Numbered from the stretch's first letter, positions 33,487 through 45,012 are shown. The stretch: 64,000 nucleotides of DNA from Eucommia ulmoides (GCA_016647705.1 JAENRU010000483.1:682001-746000), one strand, 5' to 3'. Notes: generated by a model not told the origin, from the letters alone. Translations and numbers: made by a program.

Positions 33487-34750
33487 TCTATGCAGATAAT
33501 GTTTATGGTTGCTTTTCATTTGGTGTTTTTTTTTATTGATTCAAGTGGATATACTACTCTCAATCTCTTTAGGTAATAGCTTAACTTATGAAGCATAGTA
33601 CATCATAGTGAGCGGGTAAGTTCATATATCTGTATCATATAATTGTGTTAGATGGTTGATATCTAATTTTTTTTTTTTTTTTTATTTCATCTATTTCATT
33701 TTTATTTTGCTTATGTGTTTGATACTGAATTTTATCTATTAGAAGTGGTGTAAATTATAATGTTAACTATGAAGTGTTTCCATTCCCGTGTTTATGTTTC
33801 TACTTCTAGAAATCTAAGAACAACTATAGAAATCTGTGAACAATTTTTTTTTCATTCCCTGATATTTGTTCAAACAACCTAGGATTAGAACATAAATATT
33901 TTTTTTTGGTTTTCATGAATCTATGCAGATAATGTTTATGGTTGCTTTTCATTTGGTGTTTTTTTTTATTGATTCAAGTGGATATACTACTCTCAATCTC
34001 TTTAGGTAATAGTTTAACTTATGAAGCATGGTACATCATAGTGACCGGGTAAGTTCATATATCTGCGTCATATAATTGTGTTGGATGGTTGATATCTATT
34101 TTTCTTTTTTATTTCATCTATTTCATTTTTATTTTGCTTATGTGTTTGATACTGAATTTTATCTAATAGAAGTGGTGTAAATTATAATGTTAACTATGAA
34201 GTGTTTCTATTCCCGTGTTTATGTTTCTACTTCTAGAAATCTAAGAACAACTATAGAAATCTGTGAACAATTTTTTTTTCATTCCCTGATATTTGTTCAA
34301 ACAACCTAGGATTAGAACATAAATATTTTTTTTTTGGTTTTCATGCTTCTGTTTTAGTGTTTTTTTTTATTGATTCAAGTGGATATACTACTCTCAATCT
34401 CTTTAGGTAATAGCTTAACTTATGAAGCATGGTACATCAAAGTGAGCGGGTAAGTTCATATATCTGTGTCATATAATTGTGTTGGATGGTTGATATCTAT
34501 TTTGTTTTTTTTTTTTATTTCATCTATTTCATTTTTATTTTGCTTATGTGTTTGATACTGAATTTTATCTATTAGAAGTGGTGTAAATTATAATGTTAAC
34601 TATGAAGTGTTTCCATTCCCGTGTTTATGTTTCTACTTCTAGAAATCTAAGAACAACTATAGAAATCTGTGAACAATTTTTTTTTTCATTCCCTGATATT
34701 TGTTCAAACAACCTAGGATTAGAACATAAATATTTTTTTTTTGGTTTTCA
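33487..34750. repeat. Three tandem units of about 400-430 bp in the Helitron
   Basis: The block gattcaagtggatatactac recurs at about 33538, 33970 and 34372, and the block cctaggattagaacataaa at about 33877, 34304 and 34712. Units differ by few substitutions and by the length of T runs. The third unit lacks the leading aatctatgcagataatg block. Confidence 0.9.
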
Positions 34751-36142
34751 TGCTTCTGTTTTAATCTTGCCATTTAAGGGAAAAAGAAACAAAAAGTGGG
34801 ACAAGAACACTAAAAAAATAGGGCCTTTGTTAGTGTTTGTGTAATTTGTTTTAAATCCTTATTCAATTTTATTTTTTATTTTAAGAAATTTGAATGGATA
34901 AGTGTTTGTTTAACGTTTTCTTCCCATAATTTTGGTTGTTTACCGTTTTTGTTCCCAAAAGCCAGATTTTTAGAGCAAATTATTGTGAACATAACAGTAA
35001 ATAAAATGTCCCCATATTTTTGTTAATGTTTCAATTTATTTTTATCTTCATTTCAATTTTTGTATGTTTGGGATAACAAAATAATTTTTTTACCCAAAAC
35101 AATAAACAAATGCTGATATTGTCCATTTTTGTTTTTCAATTTTTATGATTTTTGTAATATTACAGTCGTTGCGGATTTAGAATCGGTAGCAAAATTTGTT
35201 TGGCCTAATTTTTTTTTTTTTTTTTTTTTTGTATAGATTCATTTTTTAAGGAACAGAAACAAAGTTGGGAACAAGTCTATGATATTCCTGCAAATCTACT
35301 ATATGAATCTGGAGCATAACATATTGTTCCCAAAAAATAGAATTTGGAAAGAAAAACAGTTAACATGTGGGATTTTTATTTATTTATTTTTATTTTTTGT
35401 TTGTGTGTGTGTTTGTCCAATAAAAAATTCAATACATTGAACATTTTGGGTCGTAATTTTTATTTTTTATTTTTGTTGTTGTTGTTTGGTTCAGTAGTAA
35501 CTGTTCGGTTGCTGAGAAAATTGGAGTCAGATGATTAATACCCTTAAAACATCCACAGATGTAGACTAAACTGTTAGCTATTGTCACCATGTATAACGGG
35601 CATGGACAACTCTTTTTAAATGTGTATGATTTGTTTGGTTTAGTTGATAATCAGTGTTTTGAATGCTCTGGTTTCGATATAATTATTATTATTATTTGAT
35701 TTAATTTGCAAAGTTCCTTCCCTGATAGATTTTATCTTGATTCATTTAGATCTAATGGCTGCTTGATTTGTAATATGCTTACGTGGCCACATCTCCCTAT
35801 CATCGCCTTTCAATGCTTTATATTTTTTATTCATGTTCTTTTTGATAAACCATCAACTCTGTACATATCTTCTTCTTCTTTTTCATTACATAAAAAGTGA
35901 AATACCGTTTTTGATACTAGAGGCTCAATATTATGTTTTGAATATTTTATACCTAGGTTTATGTTCATATTGCTCTTCAGTTCCGTGCATAATGATGTGA
36001 ATGAAAATAATAGTGAGCGTTGTTTATTTTGATTCCAGTAGTTCCTTGGATTGTTGTTGTATGTTGGTAAGGGGAAGTACAATTTTATGAATGTTGTATA
36101 TATAGAGAAAATTACGTCAATTTTTGTTGTTGTTATTTAATG

Positions 36143-36173
36143 CCCATGCCTTCAGGCATGGGTTATACACTAG
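36143..36173 (+). terminator. Helitron 3' hairpin and CTAG end
   Basis: cccatgcc (36143-36150), loop ttca, ggcatggg (36155-36162): an 8-bp perfect stem, followed by ttataca and CTAG. In Helitrons this structure signals termination of rolling-circle transfer. Confidence 0.8.
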
Positions 36174-36671
36174 TACTTTTAAACATTAAAACCAAAATAG
36201 AAGTATGGAATTTTTTCTTAAAATTTAAAATTATGACAAAAATGGTCTCTCTATTGTTTTTTTTTCATGGTTTTTGTTTCACAATCTTCTCGAGAACAAA
36301 AACACTAAATAAATATGATCTTAATTTATAGAAAATAGATAAGGAATCATTCATTAACAAGACCCTTACTTTGTCTTTGATATGCCACAATAAAATGGAA
36401 TGGCAATAGAATTGGAGTTATTATGATGATGGAAAAGAAAATTATTATCTTCCCTACGTTTAGTGATAGAAGAAATTACGTGTGGTAATGAAATGACCAT
36501 TCCCATTCAATTGTTTGGTTAGTACTGTGGGGGAATAAATCAAAAACATAATGTATATATACAATAATGTCTTCACTTGAAAAACATATAATTTTTTTAA
36601 ATAGAGAATACATGAACATAAACTAAATGAAGTTCTAGATAAGATATATATATAGAAGAGAGAGAGAAAAG

Positions 36672-36702
<31 letters not shown>

Positions 36703-36704
36703 GT
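36174..36704. other. AT-rich intergenic sequence
   Basis: No gene seen. There is a weak inverted similarity between ggaatggcaatag (36398) and ggtaatgaaatgaccattccc (36484), possibly an old MITE, and a poly(A) tract (36671-36697). Confidence 0.35.
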
Positions 36705-36717
36705 CACTACAAGAAAA
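36705..36717 (+). mobile_element. CACTA-type terminus, isolated
   Basis: CACTACAAGAAAA is the canonical 13-bp terminal inverted repeat of plant CACTA (En/Spm) elements. No inverted partner was found in the window. It directly abuts the first unit of the 595-bp tandem repeat, which could be subterminal sequence of the same element. Confidence 0.45.
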
Positions 36718-37807
36718 ATGGTTTATTTAATTTAATATTTTTCGATTCATACTGAACTAAGAGTATGAGAGCATGTAATTATCATGCATGTTGGTCCAAA
36801 TGTGCTCTTTGCTTGTCAAAGATTGTGCTTATGGGGGCGTACTTAAATTATTCTTTTAGATTAGCTTGCAAACAGATCAAATCATAGCCCATGTGAAATT
36901 CATTATTAAAGAATTTGAATAATTGTTTTTTTTGTCTTAATTTCACTAATTCATGCAAAATATATCATTAGCAAACCCAGAAGTTTGACCATTATTTCAA
37001 CTTGGTACCTATAGTTTCAATTTGAACATATAAAGCCTAGAGATTCACCCCTAATGACCAGGAATTAATTTCACTTTCACCCCCATTTCTTTTAAAAAGT
37101 TATACAAAGATCTCTTACTATTTAAAAAGTAAAAATCGAAATGTCTTAAAGTTATTAAATAGATACGTAATAGGTTAAATTTTTAATTATAAATAAATAC
37201 GTAATATATAGGTTTAATTTTTTTTAAAATTTAATTTTTTTTTCATTCAATCAATAATTATTTCTAATTTTTGGAATGAGGAGGGGGTAAAGTATATTTT
37301 TAAAAATAGAGAGGGATTTATTTAATTTAATATTTTTCTGATTCAAACTAAATTAGGAGTATAAGAGCATGTAATTATCATGCATGTTGGTCCAAATTTG
37401 GCCTTTACTTGTCGCTGGTTGTGCTTGTGGGAGTATACATAAATTACTCTTTTTGGTTGGTGTGTAAATAGATCAAATCATAAGTAACCTATGTGAAATC
37501 ATTATTAAAGAATTTTGATAATTGATTTTTTGTCTTAATTTGACTAATTCATGAAAAATATATCGTTAGCAAACCCCAAAGTTTGACCATTATTTAAACT
37601 TGGTACCTCTAGTTTCAATTTGAACATATAAAGTCTTGAGATTCACCCCTAATGACATGGAATTAATTTCACTTACACCTCTATTACTTTTAAAAAGTAA
37701 TACAAAGATACCTTACAATTTAAAAAATAAAAACCAAAATGACTTTTAGTGTTAAATAAATACGTAATAGGTTAAATTTTTAATTTTAAATAAATATGTA
37801 TTATGTG

Positions 37808-37840
<33 letters not shown>

Positions 37841-39172
37841 TTTTTATCAATAATTATTGCTAATTTTTGGATCATGGAGGAGGAAAAGTATATTTTTCAA
37901 AAAATGAAGTGGGTTTTATTTAATTTAATATTTTCTGATTTAGAATGAACTAGGAGTACGAGGGGATGTAGTTATCATGCATGTTGGTCCAAATGTGGCC
38001 TTTGCTTGTCACACTTTGAGTTTGTGGAGGTGTAATTAAATTACTCTTTTTGGTTGGCTAGTAATAGATCAAATCATAAGTAGCCTACGTGAAATCCATT
38101 ATTAAAGAATTTGGATAATTGATTTTTTCTCTTAATTTCACTAATTCATGCAAAACATATCATTAGAAAACCTAGAAGTTTGACTATTATTTCAACTTGG
38201 TACCTATAGTTTCAATCAATGTTTTTAAAACCAGACTGGATGTCTAACCGGAAAAGTCACCGGGTCACGGGTCACCGGTTCAACCGGTAAGCGAACCGCG
38301 GTTGAACTGGTGATGTCATAATTACGTCATTTATATATATATAACCTAATTTTCTTCCCAAAATATCTATCCTATAAATTAGGACTGATTTTGAAAATTT
38401 CCTATAGTAATTAGGGTTATTTTTGGGTCATAAAAGAGACATGTTTGACTCTTAGATCACTTTTGATCCAAGGGTAAAGGTCAAAACTACATAAACCTCA
38501 TTTCCTCACAACTAAGTTCTAACCCTCATTGTGTCGTTGCTCCTTCTCAATTCCCCATATCTCTCTCTCTCTCTCTCTTACCCATTTGATTTCTCAGCTC
38601 TCTCGCTCATTATAGCTCTCTCTCTCTCCATCACCACTCTGACTTCACCCTTTTTTTTTTGTCGCCGCTACAACCTCCTGTGATCTCGTCGATCTCCTCA
38701 CTGCCCCGATCTCACTGTGGTCCGCCTTCCAACCCTAAGTCACCGCCTTATCCCTCTCTCCCTCCATCGCCATGATGCTAGTTGAACCATCGTCGAGGGT
38801 CAGATTTGGGGATGGCGGTGTTCAGCTAGGGCCGGCAGTGGTTGGATTTGGAGATGGCGAGGAGAAGGCAGCGTTTTTGGAGAATGAAAAAACCTGACCG
38901 ATTCGACGAAAATCGGAATAGTTCACCGATTCACGGTTGAACCGGTGCGAATTGGCTGGTTAAGCAGTTTTTAGGGGTAAACGGTTTTAGAGGTATAACC
39001 GGACCGAAATCTGAGCTGGTCGACGGTTCAATCGGTTGAATCGACCGGTCTGGTCCGGTTTTTAAAATACTGGTTTCAATTTGACCATATAAAGCCTAGA
39101 GATTCACCCCTAATGACGTGGAATTAATTTCACTTACACCCCCATTACTTTTAAAAAGTAATACAAAGATCC
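36718..39172 (+). repeat. 595-bp tandem repeat, three units
   Basis: Units start at about 36718, 37316 and 37911, each with tttatttaatttaatattt, then catgtaattatcatgcatgttgg, then cttggtacc(t)atag, then gattcacccctaatgac. The third is interrupted by a hAT-type element (38217-39072) and truncated at 39172 by the minus-strand Athila derivative. A single inverted partial unit lies at 17994-18310. No coding potential seen. Confidence 0.85.
38217..39072. mobile_element. hAT-type non-autonomous element (856 bp)
   Basis: Ends CAATGTTTTTAAAACCAGAC and, on the opposite strand, CAGTATTTTAAAAACCGGAC. It is flanked by a perfect 8-bp target duplication gtttcaat (38209-38216 and 39073-39080), and the neighbouring 595-bp units show the uninterrupted sequence. 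The 8-bp duplication and CA(A/G)T termini fit the hAT superfamily. Interior is rich in ACCGGTT-type inverted motifs near both ends and a CT microsatellite (about 38560-38580). No transposase seen. Confidence 0.85.
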
Positions 39173-39704
39173 CAACCTATTTCAATCAGGTTCTAGAATC
39201 CTTAATTTGTAATGAGTTTGACTAATCGATAATCGGCCTCAAATCAATTTAATAGAAATACATTGAGTCTATGTGCACATGCAAATTAGGATCTACAATA
39301 ATTTTCACCAAAACACATTGTCAAGTATACATAACACACATGCATAGGTATTACCCTTGACCTCGAAAACAACCAGGGATAATATCATCATCGGGTAACA
39401 GCCTAGATGAATGTAAAACTCAGCATGCACACAATAACAATACTAAAACATTCTACAATAGACAAACATGCAATACGGTAAAATAGTAAAATATACTAAT
39501 ATCCTACACATCACCGCCAAACTTGAAATGGACAGTGTCCTTAGCGGCCCAATCATCAATCTCAACATATGAAATATAGTTTGCTGACGAAGAGTATTTA
39601 GAACACGTACCTGGGAGACGAAAGAATCTCGCCTCCGAATCAAGTCGGCAGTGATGGATTTAACTTATTTTAGAACTTGGGTTGCCTCCCAAGAAGCGCA
39701 TAGT
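39173..39704 (-). other. 3' internal region of the pol-less Athila derivative
   Basis: Includes gcgcttcttgggaggcaacc, i.e. the TTGGGAGGCAACCCAA-like motif (39677-39692), a sequence I associate with the end of the coding region in Athila/Tat elements. The tail (39173-39420) matches 8165-8420. Confidence 0.5.
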
Positions 39705-40400
39705 TTATTGTCCTCGGCCCGACATGGAGAACGACTCGTCAAAGAACGATTTTCGCCCATAGTAAATGTCGTACAACACTACGTATTGGTCTTGGTTTAG
39801 TATGCCCTCAAGCTTGGTGAGATTTGGCTCTGATCGACCCAAGCTTTCAACAAGATTCTCTACCAACTCATGTATTTGGTGGGTATGGAAGAACATTGCT
39901 AATGGCGGTGAAAGACAAGTGAGCCACATCAGATCCTCGTAGATGTAATCATCTTGGATCGACTACGTCGTCACCAGCTGGAATTCAAACGGTGAAAATT
40001 CACAACGATTAAAGTGTGAATCTCTATCAATCTCACCCAAGTACCTCCCACTTGTCTTCGGTTCCTCGTGGTGGCTTTCGATGAATGTGGCTTGTGTATT
40101 TTCCAGTGCCACCATGTTTTACTCAGCCTCAATCAAGCAGATTAGCTGACCGATTTGCGTCTGCAAAGATATTACAGTCGTATCGATTTCAGCGTAGACC
40201 GTTTCAATGTTATCAAGACGATCTTCATGCTTGTTGAGTCGATCATGCGTCTCCCCCAATAATCTCTGAGTTTCCCCTATAACGGTAGTGAACACGTCTG
40301 TTAAGGTAGGGGAAGACTCTTCATTTTGATCCGGAATGTCATTCCATGGCACCATAGAATTGAAACTCTGATAATCAAAGACCGCCATGTCTTCCAACAA
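39705..40400 (-). pseudogene. Small ORFs of the Athila derivative, coiled-coil-like
   Basis: Two frames separated by stops. The first (40400-40119, 93 codons) has DVFTTVIGETQRLLGETH followed by a heptad-like KHEDRLDNIETVYAEIDTTV segment, a likely coiled coil. The second (39929-39705) contains LVENLVESLGRSEPNLTKL and DIYYGRKSFFDESF. No enzyme motif. They probably represent the C-terminal part of gag or a lineage-specific protein. Confidence 0.4.
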
Positions 40401-40650
40401 TCAATGGGCTTCATCCGCGATTAGTTGGTTGAAAAATGTGGTACCATTTCTTCTTTCAACTCACATTTTGGTTGCAGCTTGTAACCCATCGAGGAAGTTC
40501 AGTAGTTGACACTTCCTCAGGAAACGATGGTTCAAAAATTGGAGTAGAAAATCCTTGTATCGATCCCAAGCACAGTAAAATCGCTTGAAATCCCGTTGAA
40601 AGAAACGCAAAAATACTTGTTGATCTAACATCTTCAAGCACCCTGCAGGA
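40401..40650 (-). pseudogene. gag fragment of the Athila derivative
   Basis: Between the leader and the small ORFs, frames read FLNHRFLRKCQLLNFLDGLQ and FNQLIADEAHWLLEDMA-like sequence with one stop. This matches the part of Athila gag (FL.GL... A.E...LLE.MA) close to the capsid C-terminus. The N-terminal half of gag is missing. Confidence 0.5.
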
Positions 40651-40755
40651 AAAACAAAAATAAAACTACAAAACAAAAAAGTTATACACAAAATAAATGC
40701 CTAAAGTAAAATTGGGTCATTTACTCACAATATCAATAATAATCTAAAAACACAA

Positions 40756-40773
40756 TCCCCAGCAACGACGCCA
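40756..40773 (-). promoter_or_regulatory. Primer-binding site, tRNA-Asp type
   Basis: TGGCGTCGTTGCTGGGGA on the minus strand, six bases after the LTR. It differs by two C-to-T changes from TGGCGCCGTTGCCGGGGA, the complement of the 3' end of plant tRNA-Asp. Confidence 0.8.
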
Positions 40774-40779
40774 AAAACT

Positions 40780-42186
40780 TGGTAGCGCGTAAATATACTG
40801 CTACTTTTACCACAAATGTACGGGTCAAGTTTTAGTATAGGTAGAGAGAGTATAGGTATCGTGTTCACAGGGATTGGTTGAAATTGTTATCGAGTACCGT
40901 GTTTATCATGACCTAACTTTATCTAGGCGAAAAAAGAATGTGTAAAATTTATATTAAACTAAACTAATTAATTAAATTATCTATACTAATATAATAAGAT
41001 GTTTTCGGGGAAAGAATTATCTAGGAATTAACGTTTTTTACAAATACGTGTTCGATCTCGTTTGACTTACGTTAATGGTGTTCGCGTATCTAACAATCTC
41101 GGTTCGTAAACTCACTCGCCACCTCTCCCGAGTGTAAGACGAGTGAATACATGACTTCACGTCAACGAAGAAGTCCCCCTCAACGTCTTAACAACACTAG
41201 GTCAAGTGAGTCTCGCCCCAACATCATTGATTGCACACTTTCTAACGCCCTCCCGAGTCGTTAGATTGTCGTGTTGTGTTAAAACCCTAGTCTGAATCTG
41301 GGGTTACCTCTCCCGAGTGTCAAACCCTGTATTCTCTAATTATCTAAACAAGCATAATATCAAAGAATAACGGTAAACACAATTGAAATTATAAAGAACA
41401 CACATTAATGAAACACCGAAATCAAAATAACCACATATTTATAAATGTATTGTTAATCCCTAAATAATCCACGTTTAGCTAACGGTCATAACTGTATTTA
41501 CAATAAAGAACGAGCTAAACATGCTCAAGAAATGCCTAAGTTAAAGAAATAAAAGAGAAAACGAAAGAACTTAGCCTAGTCCGAAGATTATGTCGTAGAA
41601 CGATTGCTTCCTTCAATTTCTCCTTCTTCGGATTGTGAGCTCTCCCTAAAAAATACTCTAATCTCTACCCTAAATATGTTCCAAGTGTTGTAGGGGTGTT
41701 GGAGATCCAAGGCCCGAAAATAGAGAGAGGAGAAGGGATTAAATAGCAAAAATATCCTAAAAAATATCTAAATCTGTACAGAGGTGATCGTCGCGACGGT
41801 GGGTATATCGGTTTGATGTTCGCCACAACAGTGGAGGAGGCAGTGAGATCAGGGACTTCTCTGCAGTTTCACCACCGCGGCGGTGGATATCATCGCTACG
41901 GCAATGAGTTTACAACAACTTAAGCCTCTCTTTACATATTCACTTCCGCGACGGTGGTCTGGATGCAACGGCAATGGGCTTCTTTTCAGAATATTGCCTA
42001 CGTGCTTATTTTTCTACCGTTCTTGATCCGATATGATCGTTTATGATCTGTTTTCATCTCTTTTTACCCCCACACACCTGATTTATAGAAAAAAGAATAA
42101 AAATATATTAAAACATACAAAAATGCTATAAAAATACTCTAAAACTAACAAAATTGGCTTGATAAATAGATAAATCATACCAATCG
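40780..42186 (-). mobile_element. LTR-E, Athila-type LTR
   Basis: About 1.4 kb with the same block order as LTR-A to D, ending ...GCGCTACCA on the minus strand. Its start has drifted (cgattggtatgatttatc against tgataggtgtgatctacc). It carries palindrome array 6 (41784-41982) and a single copy of the block duplicated in A and B. Confidence 0.75.
41784..41982. repeat. GC-rich palindrome array 6 (LTR-E)
   Basis: Copies: ggtgatcgtcgcgacggtggg, caccaccgcggcggtgga (41870-41887), tcatcgctacggcaatga, cacttccgcgacggtgg and gatgcaacggcaatggg. Confidence 0.7.
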
Positions 42187-42216
42187 ATAAGCCCATGATA
42201 AAATCCATGATGACCT

Positions 42217-42454
42217 TGTTGGCTTGAGCTGTACTCCAATATAGTTATATTAGGAAATGATTGTTGCCTTATTTGCATATATCCCATGATTGTGTACATC
42301 CCGATTGTTATGAGATTATTCTGTATTTTCTTGCCACAGATAGCTTAGATGAATGGATGTCAAGGACCAACCCTTGTATATTTATATGCTCTGTATTAAG
42401 GAAAAGAAGAATCAGAATGAATACCATTGAACATAAACTCTCTCTATCTTAACA
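42217..42454 (+). repeat. Copia-2 5' LTR
   Basis: TGTTGGCTTGAGCTGTACTC...ATCTTAACA. A TATATTTATATG stretch at 42375-42386 is a weak TATA candidate. Confidence 0.9.
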
Positions 42455-42466
42455 TGGTATCAGAGC
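42455..42466 (+). promoter_or_regulatory. Copia-2 primer-binding site
   Basis: TGGTATCAGAGC directly after the LTR; initiator tRNA-Met type. Confidence 0.95.
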
Positions 42467-42512
42467 AGAGATCCTTTCTTTGATCTTTGCTACACCAAAA
42501 GCTGCTATTGCA

Positions 42513-43684
42513 ATGGCAGCATCAGAAAATAGAGGGGACAATGACAACACAGACCAATTTCAACGAGCAGGAGCAGCCGAATATGGATGCAATCCTCGAA
42601 GATCTTACGATGGGAATGGATTAAGCTTTGACCCATAACCAAACTTAGACTTTAGCGACGATGTATGATGCGGCCGCTACACAAATTGGTATCAAACTTG
42701 ATGGTACCAATTATGCTTTATGGTCTCAAATTGTTGAGATGTATATCTCAGGCAAAGACAAGTTGGGATATATACATAGTGATCTCTTACAACCAGAACC
42801 GAATGATCCCACCTTTAGGAGATGGAAGACAGAAAACTCTATTATGAAGGGATGGTTAATTAATTCAATGGATCCATTTCTAATCGGCAACTTTATTCAA
42901 TTTCCAATTGCCAAACAAGTATGGGATTCAATTGCTACAACCTATTTTGAGGGGACTGACATATCTCAGGTGTATGATTTAAAGAGACGTGTAACTCAAA
43001 TAAGACAGCCTAGGGAATCCATCAAGTCATACTACAATTGTCTCCAAGGGAGATCGATTTCTACCGACGAAATCCGATGGAGAGCGCCGGTGACATGTAG
43101 AAGTATAATGATCTCGATGGACTAGATGATAGACTTGACAAGATTCGGAGTGATGTACTTCAACTGAAGCCATTTCCAACCATTGAACAAGCGTATGCTT
43201 ATGTTTAAAGGGAAGATATCAGATAAATAGTCATGCTTACAAATAATAGAACCACTACTATTGCTGCTATGACCTTTAGAGGAGTGAAAGCGGGTCCACA
43301 ACATCAGTTTACACTCCAAGTGAACAAACCTGGGTCTTCCTCATCAAGTGGTGAAAACCCGACGCCTTTGACGAAGTCTAAGGGATAAATAGAGAGCGGA
43401 GGAAGTGGCTGCTCTCATTGTGGAAACATGAAGTATATTCATGAAACTTGTATCAAATTATGCGGCTATCCAGAATGGTGGACTGCACTTAAGGCACGAA
43501 AACAAAGAGAAACTGAAGATGGAACCGGACAAGTAGCCATGGCGAATGCAGAACCCCAACTATTGTTTGATCCACTTGTGGAGTCTGAAGATAAATCCAT
43601 AACTACTCTAAGTGATCCAGGTAACAACTGTTGTTATAACAGCAGTGCTTTACTTGCTTCTAAGGAAGATAACAATAATGTTTG
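42513..43684 (+). pseudogene. Copia-2 gag
   Basis: Starts at ATG 42513 (MAASENRGDNDNTDQ), then after a frame change the capsid region LDGTNYALWSQIVEMYISG and WLINSMDPFLIGNFIQFPIAKQVWDSI (42690-42960). A degenerate zinc knuckle CSHCGNMKYIHETCI follows at about 43411-43455, with the GYPEWW motif usual after it. Frameshifts near 43045 and 43190 break it. Confidence 0.75.
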
Positions 43685-44160
43685 AATTGTGGATTCTGAT
43701 ACTACAGATCACATGGCATTTCGCCTAGATGACTTTGCCAACACTACATAACCTAGGCGGATTAGTATATCCAATGCAAACGGGTTTATGTATCCAGTTA
43801 CACGGGCTGGAACAATGGACATATCATCCTCAATATCATTGTCTAATACTTTATTAGTACCATCTCTTTCAAATAAATTAATGTTTCTGGGCCAAGCTAC
43901 TGAAGAACTAAATTGTGTGGCATTAATGTATCCAAAATTTGCCTTTTTCAGGATATTCTCACAAAGGAAATTATTGGGTGTGGTACTAAGAGAGAGGGTT
44001 ATACTACATCGATGACTTTAGTTCAGGCAAAGTCAATAATGTGAGTCGGTCACGTAGTGCAAAATAAAAACAGATTTAGCAATGGCATTATCGGTTGGGA
44101 CATCCATAATTTAGTTACATGAAGCATTTATTTCCGCAATTGTTTTCAAATTCAAATTAT
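43685..44160 (+). pseudogene. Copia-2 protease
   Basis: The active-site triad region reads IVDSDTTDHM (43688-43717): the Asp-Ser-Gly motif has Gly replaced by Asp, which would abolish activity. The usual downstream wording ISLSNTLLVPSLSNKLMFLGQA (43837-43900) is preserved. Confidence 0.7.
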
Positions 44161-45012
44161 TCAGATTTCAAATGTGAAACTTGCATTTTAGCTAAGAGTC
44201 ATTGTGTACCCTTTCCAATTAGTCTTAATAAAAGTGATATTTTTTTATTTTTTATTTTTATATATTCATTCTGATATTTGGGGACCCTCTCCCATTATGA
44301 CTATTTCTGGTAGACGTTGGTTTGTGACTTTTGTAGATGCCTGTACTCGGATAAGGTGGCTATATTTTTTGAAATGCAAAGATGAGGTATTTGATATGTT
44401 TCGCGCATTTCATGCTATGATTCACAACCAATTCTTAGCTAAAATCTAGATTCTTCAATCTGATGACGGGGGATAATATATGAATTGAGATTTCTTAAAA
44501 TACTTTCAAATGAATGGTCTTTTCCATGAATCTTTATGTAGTCAGACTCCACAACAAAATAGAGTGGCCGAACGAAAAAATCGACACATTCTAGAAACTA
44601 CATGTGTATTGTTAATTGGAGCAAAAGTAATTGGTCTCCATCGGGATGATGTTGTTGTTATTGTTGTCCATTTGTTGAATCAAATGCCTTCTAAAGTATT
44701 GGACTTCAAAACTCCACTACAGGTTTTGTCGCAATATGTTACTCTACAATCTATATTTCTTATTCCACCACGTGTATTCGGTTGTGTGGCGTTTGTTCAT
44801 CTACAAAAAAATCAATGGACAAAACTTGAACCTTGTGTTGTTCGTTGTATTTTTCTGGGATATGGTACAAACAAAAAGGGATATCTTTGCTATGATCCTA
44901 TCACAAAATGCATATATATCACAATGGATGGCATGTTTTTAGAATCCGAGAATTTTTACTCCTCACAAGTATCAACTCATCCTCTTCAAGGGGAGACTTG
45001 GGATGAAGAGTA
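44161..45012 (+). pseudogene. Copia-2 integrase
   Basis: Zinc-binding tail CETCILAKSH (about 44175-44203), catalytic core HSDIWGPSPI (44270) and WFVTFVDACTRIRWLYFLK. The second Asp is in LQSDDGG (44457), followed by a stop replacing the next Glu-Tyr region. The Glu helix PQQNRVAERKNRHILET is at 44550-44600, and the C-terminal RVFGCVAFVHLQ at 44773. Several stops lie between the frames 44204-44449 and 44510-45013. Confidence 0.8.

Larger units (their letters stand above)
32322..36173 (+). mobile_element. Non-autonomous Helitron
   Basis: The 5' end TCTTATACTATATATGAAAG follows an A, and the 3' end is CTAG followed by T, preceded by a hairpin 7 bases upstream: the insertion between A and T, the 5' TC, the 3' hairpin and the CTRR all fit the rolling-circle Helitron rule. 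Length 3852 bp. No Rep/helicase motifs were seen, so it would depend on another element. It contains a CT-rich, gene-like segment (32590-33250) and a threefold 400-430-bp tandem repeat. Confidence 0.8.
39173..42186 (-). mobile_element. Pol-less Athila derivative
   Basis: On the minus strand: LTR-E (42186 to 40780), primer-binding site, a partial gag-like frame, a second small frame, and the 3' internal region shared with 7989-9471. It is cut at 39173 before reaching a 3' LTR. No protease, RT or integrase is present, and there is no sign of an insertion that removed them, so this may be a non-autonomous subfamily. Confidence 0.65.
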
